A DNA stretch of 39,067 bases. Origin: Opitutaceae bacterium. GTDB lineage: Bacteria; Verrucomicrobiota; Verrucomicrobiia; Opitutales; Opitutaceae. Shown here one piece after another: positions 36,984 through 39,067 of the stretch. Position 1 is the stretch's first letter; each line of letters begins with the position of its first letter. The translations under genes were made by a program, and so were the position numbers. The stretch is from positions 1 through 39,067 of the forward strand of contig JAEUHB010000192.1 of the NCBI GenBank assembly GCA_016794665.1. Direction: 5' to 3'. A model generated the notes under the pieces. The model did not search any database. It was not told the DNA's origin and was given only the letters and a program-made list of their open reading frames with translations.

Positions 36984-37111
36984 GCAAAAACCGGCGCGGC
37001 GGGGAGCGCAGCACGTGGAAAGGGAACAGCGGACACGGACGGAAAACACGGGCTCGCGCGGAAAGTTACAGGCCGCGTGCGAAAATCCCGCGACCGCGCG
37101 CCGCACCCGCC

Positions 37112-38410
37112 TCACCCATCCAGCGGTGAGCGCACGCCCAAGCCCGGCTTTTGCATCACGTGCGTGTAGATTTGCGTCGTCTCCACGCTCTCGTGCCCAA
37201 GCAATTCCTGCACGGTGCGAATGTCGGCTCCGCCGTCGAGCAGGTGCGTGGCGAAACTGTGCCGCAGCACGTGCGGCGTCACGCGCTTGTCGATCTTCGC
37301 CGCGGCGGCGGCGCGCGTGATGACTCGCTGGAACGTCGTGTCGATCACATGGTGCCGCCGCCGCACCTTGCTCACCGGATCGACGCTCGCCTCGCGCGAG
37401 GGAAACAGCCACTGCCACTCCCATTTTTCCCCGGCCCGCTGGTATTTCCGGGCCAGCCCCTCGGGCAGCCACACGCCCGCGAGCCCTTCGGCCCGATCCT
37501 TGGCGAACAGTTCGCGCAGGCGGGTCATTTGCTTCTCCAGCGCTGGGCGCAGCGACATGGGCAGCACCGTCACGCGGTCCTTGTCGCCTTTGCCACCGTG
37601 GACGATGAGCGCGTTGCGCTCCACGTCCACGTGATGCACCCGCAGCCGGAGCAACTCCATGAGCCGCAGCCCGGCGCCATAGGCCAGCTCCGCCATGAGA
37701 CGCGAAGTGCCCTCCAACTCGGCAAACAGCCGCTTGCACTCGTCGCGCGAGAGCACCGTCGGCATCCGGCGCTGCGGCGCGGCCCGCCGGAAATCGATTT
37801 CCCCGAGCTGGCGGTGCAGCCCTTCCTGCATGAGAAACACGAGCGCGTTGAGCGCCTGTTTTTGCGTGGACGGGCTCGCCCGCTGCTCCACGGCGAGCCG
37901 GGTCAGGAATGCCGCCACGTCCTCGGCCCCGGCCGCATACGGCGAGCGCGGCGCCAGGAACCGCGCGAACCGCGCCGCCCACCCGCGGTAGGTCTCCTCC
38001 GTCCGCCACAGGTGTCCCGCCGTCCGCGCCGCTTTGATTAAGTCGCGCTCCCAGTCGGCCCCGCCCTGATCCTGCACGGCGGGCAGCGGGGTCGTCGCGC
38101 GCGCCGACGCCGGCACCACCCTGACGGACCGCACCGCAACCGGCTCAGTCACCGGCACCACTGCGGTGCGCCGCGCCGCCTGAAAAAACCAGCGCAACGC
38201 CGGGCGCGCCCCGTTTGCGCCTTGCCTCTCCTGCTCCGCCAAATACTCCCTCGCCAGCATGATGGTCGCCGGCGCCCTTTTGACTTTGCAGCGATGCAGA
38301 AACCCGAGGATTTCCCGCTCGTGCTCCGCCCGCGTCGCCACTGGAAATCCCTCGCTGCGCAGCGCCGTTTTCCACGTTGGGAATGAAACGGGGTGCGTCT
38401 CCTGGCTCAT
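37112..38410 (-). CDS. intI: Integron integrase (IntI-type tyrosine recombinase), long form
   Basis: This site-specific tyrosine recombinase of the integron class has 432 residues from MSQETHP. The core-binding domain is at about 118-205 and the catalytic domain at about 212-430, with R249, K274, H380, R383, H406 and the nucleophile Y415 all present. The IntI-only insertion is clear: EKWEWQWLFPSREASVDP, then VRRRHHVIDTTFQ (about 328-361). The end MQKPGLGVRSPLD is the integron-integrase terminus. About 115 extra N-terminal residues resemble a second, diverged core-binding domain. Other in-frame starts are 38443 and 38572. The 5' side faces lower-GC genes, the expected cassette side. Confidence 0.92.
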   Translation of the reverse strand: MSQETHPVSFPTWKTALRSEGFPVATRAEHEREILGFLHRCKVKRAPATIMLAREYLAEQERQGANGARPALRWFFQAARRTAVVPVTEPVAVRSVRVVPASARATTPLPAVQDQGGADWERDLIKAARTAGHLWRTEETYRGWAARFARFLAPRSPYAAGAEDVAAFLTRLAVEQRASPSTQKQALNALVFLMQEGLHRQLGEIDFRRAAPQRRMPTVLSRDECKRLFAELEGTSRLMAELAYGAGLRLMELLRLRVHHVDVERNALIVHGGKGDKDRVTVLPMSLRPALEKQMTRLRELFAKDRAEGLAGVWLPEGLARKYQRAGEKWEWQWLFPSREASVDPVSKVRRRHHVIDTTFQRVITRAAAAAKIDKRVTPHVLRHSFATHLLDGGADIRTVQELLGHESVETTQIYTHVMQKPGLGVRSPLDG

Positions 38411-38564
38411 GGCAGCGAGTGCAGCTTCGCGCGGGTGCTGCATCAACCGCAAAAAGCTGCACCCAGCCTTAGTTTCTGAGGGAGCCCGGCCTGCCGCGAG
38501 CGATTTTCCCTTTCCAGCAAAGGCTGCACTCAGTGCAGCCGAATAACACTGATCGGCGGAAGAG
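38411..38564. promoter_or_regulatory. Intergenic region upstream of intI with repeated GCTGCA motifs
   Basis: This region should hold the intI promoter and, if the system works, the attI site. It contains a perfect palindrome (38522-38530 GGCTGCACT, centre C, 38532-38540 AGTGCAGCC). Related motifs are AGTGCAGC (38418), GCTGCA (38437) and GCTGCAC (38456), whose TGCA cores are exactly 19 bp apart. No canonical GTTRRRY core is present here, so attI is not assigned. Confidence 0.45.
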
Positions 38565-38954
38565 ATGGCCAAGACCTATCATTGCTGGAGATGTGGAGTT
38601 CCGGTTCCGATGCTCACCGAGCAGGAATGGGAAGAAGTTGGGCCATTGCTCCGCACTGACACCGAGCGCACCAAGAAGCTTAGAGCTGAAAGAGGCATCG
38701 GACTCAAAGAAGCTTTGGCAGAGCTTCGCTCAGAGGCGTGCGAGAAGTATCAGGAGCTCACGGGCTTCAAGGAAGAGAACTGGAACGCCATCTGGCACCA
38801 TAGACTTTCCGACCACGGACCCGAGTGCCGTAAATGCGGTCAACTTCTTCGATCCCCTCAAGCCAGCTTCTGCGCAAACTGCGGAACCAAGAAAACGCCG
38901 ATCCAGCTGCCAGAGCCAACGTCCGGGCTGGCGCCCGGCCGTGGCTCATCGTAA
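38565..38954 (+). CDS. Small double zinc-ribbon protein, unknown function
   Basis: This 129-residue protein has an N-terminal CWRCG motif (residues 7-11) and two C-terminal pairs, CRKCG (about 86-90) and CANCG (about 102-106), that could bind zinc. A charged helical middle lies between (TDTERTKKLRAERGIGLKEA, then ELTGFKEENWNAIWHHRLSDHGPE). It resembles a family of small hypothetical proteins scattered among proteobacteria; no function is assigned. GC content is visibly below that of neighbouring genes and codon choice differs. Its position just 5' of intI, reading away from it, is that of a first integron cassette. However, no attC site is recognisable after it. Confidence 0.75.
   Translation: MAKTYHCWRCGVPVPMLTEQEWEEVGPLLRTDTERTKKLRAERGIGLKEALAELRSEACEKYQELTGFKEENWNAIWHHRLSDHGPECRKCGQLLRSPQASFCANCGTKKTPIQLPEPTSGLAPGRGSS
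38913..38947. repeat. Imperfect hairpin at the end of the zinc-ribbon gene
   Basis: Arms 38913-38928 and 38933-38947 pair with one extra unpaired A and one mismatch around a TGGC loop. An imperfect stem with an extrahelical base recalls attC folding, but the outer GTTRRRY core is absent. It could also be an ordinary mRNA hairpin. Confidence 0.45.
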
Positions 38955-38971
38955 TCGATGGGCGAACAAAG

Positions 38972-39067
38972 ATGAACCTTGGTAGCAAAAGCCGTAGTCT
39001 TGAAAATTATCCGCGCGATATTGTGGATCGTGTGATCGAAGAATATCCGGCTGATGCCATCGGTCAG
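38972..39067 (+). CDS. 5' end of an unidentified gene, cut by the window edge
   Basis: An ATG 17 bp after the zinc-ribbon stop opens 32 codons that stay open to the last base (MNLGSKSRSLENYPRD...). The sequence is low in GC and has an ordinary protein composition. No AGGAGG is seen before it. Too little is present to assign a family. Tight spacing suggests one transcript with the zinc-ribbon gene, as in two-gene cassettes or immunity modules. Confidence 0.45.
   Translation, partial: MNLGSKSRSLENYPRDIVDRVIEEYPADAIGQ

Larger units (their letters stand above)
36797..37111. other. Intergenic region between integrase and efflux operon
   Basis: This 315-bp stretch has no convincing gene. It holds a terminator-like hairpin (36852-36889) and a 12-bp direct repeat at 36951 and 36972. 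It must carry the promoter of the minus-strand efflux operon, but no clear -35/-10 pair is evident. Confidence 0.5.

Noticed and set aside
35309..37129. A 606-codon plus-strand frame antisense to the adaptor gene
   Set aside because: Its Leu/Gly/Asp-rich composition is typical of antisense GC-rich frames. The adaptor on the other strand is unambiguous.
35391..38009. An 872-codon minus-strand frame spanning adaptor, intergenic region and integrase
   Set aside because: It crosses two well-supported genes in another frame and a terminator hairpin, and its translation is Arg/Gly/Pro-rich nonsense.
38638..38644. GTTGGGC, a match to the GTTRRRY integron core site
   Set aside because: It lies inside the zinc-ribbon coding sequence with no paired inverse core or imperfect stem around it, so it is a chance match.

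Overview
The window is high-GC bacterial DNA, densely packed with genes and short intergenic gaps. The gene content best fits a verrucomicrobial genome of the Opitutaceae type: a long NfeD, short NfeD and FloA operon, a long-form integron integrase, MacA/MacB-like efflux genes and a REP-like intergenic palindrome. This placement is an inference from gene content and style; no rRNA or other phylogenetic marker is present.

Positions 1-24,000 are mostly housekeeping and envelope genes. In order they are: a xylose-type ABC permease (xylH); the chaperone pair grpE-dnaJ; phosphomannose isomerase (manA), divergent from the DNA translocase ftsK; a RodZ-like membrane regulator; a four-gene minus-strand membrane-microdomain operon (long NfeD, short NfeD, FloA and a coiled-coil membrane protein); an aldose 1-epimerase; a translationally coupled tatA-smr-phosphodiesterase run; an AIM24-type protein; a DUF4199-type membrane protein; an ECF sigma, membrane anti-sigma-like and PDZ cluster; an OxyR-like LysR regulator with an ATAG/CTAT operator lying on its own start codon; a two-part U32 protein; and an adenylate-kinase-like protein with a long C-terminal extension.

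Positions 23,749-31,417 are an accessory block. An apparently complete IS630-family insertion sequence lies here, with 26-bp inverted repeats, a TA duplication and a transposase that needs a -1 frameshift on an A7 run. It is followed by about 430 bp of AT-richer non-coding DNA and a three-gene plus-strand locus. That locus encodes a fusion of a glycoside-hydrolase-like TIM barrel with a family-2 glycosyltransferase and membrane helices, an MsbA/NdvA-like ABC exporter, and an acyltransferase-3 protein with a periplasmic domain. Read together, these look like the synthase, exporter and acyl-decorating enzyme of an uncharacterised extracellular or periplasmic glycan. This is the best candidate for an undescribed system in the window.

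Positions 31,483-36,796 hold a minus-strand MacAB-type export operon: adaptor, ATPase and two different permeases. A four-helix-bundle gene of the 23S rRNA intervening-sequence-protein family sits inside it, bracketed by short inverted copies of a repeat that also occurs, in frame, inside the U32 gene 13 kb away. The right end holds an integron integrase with all catalytic residues and an extra N-terminal domain. Its 5' side faces a visibly lower-GC zinc-ribbon gene and the start of another gene that runs off the window. This is the layout expected of an integron platform, although no canonical attI or attC site could be recognised.
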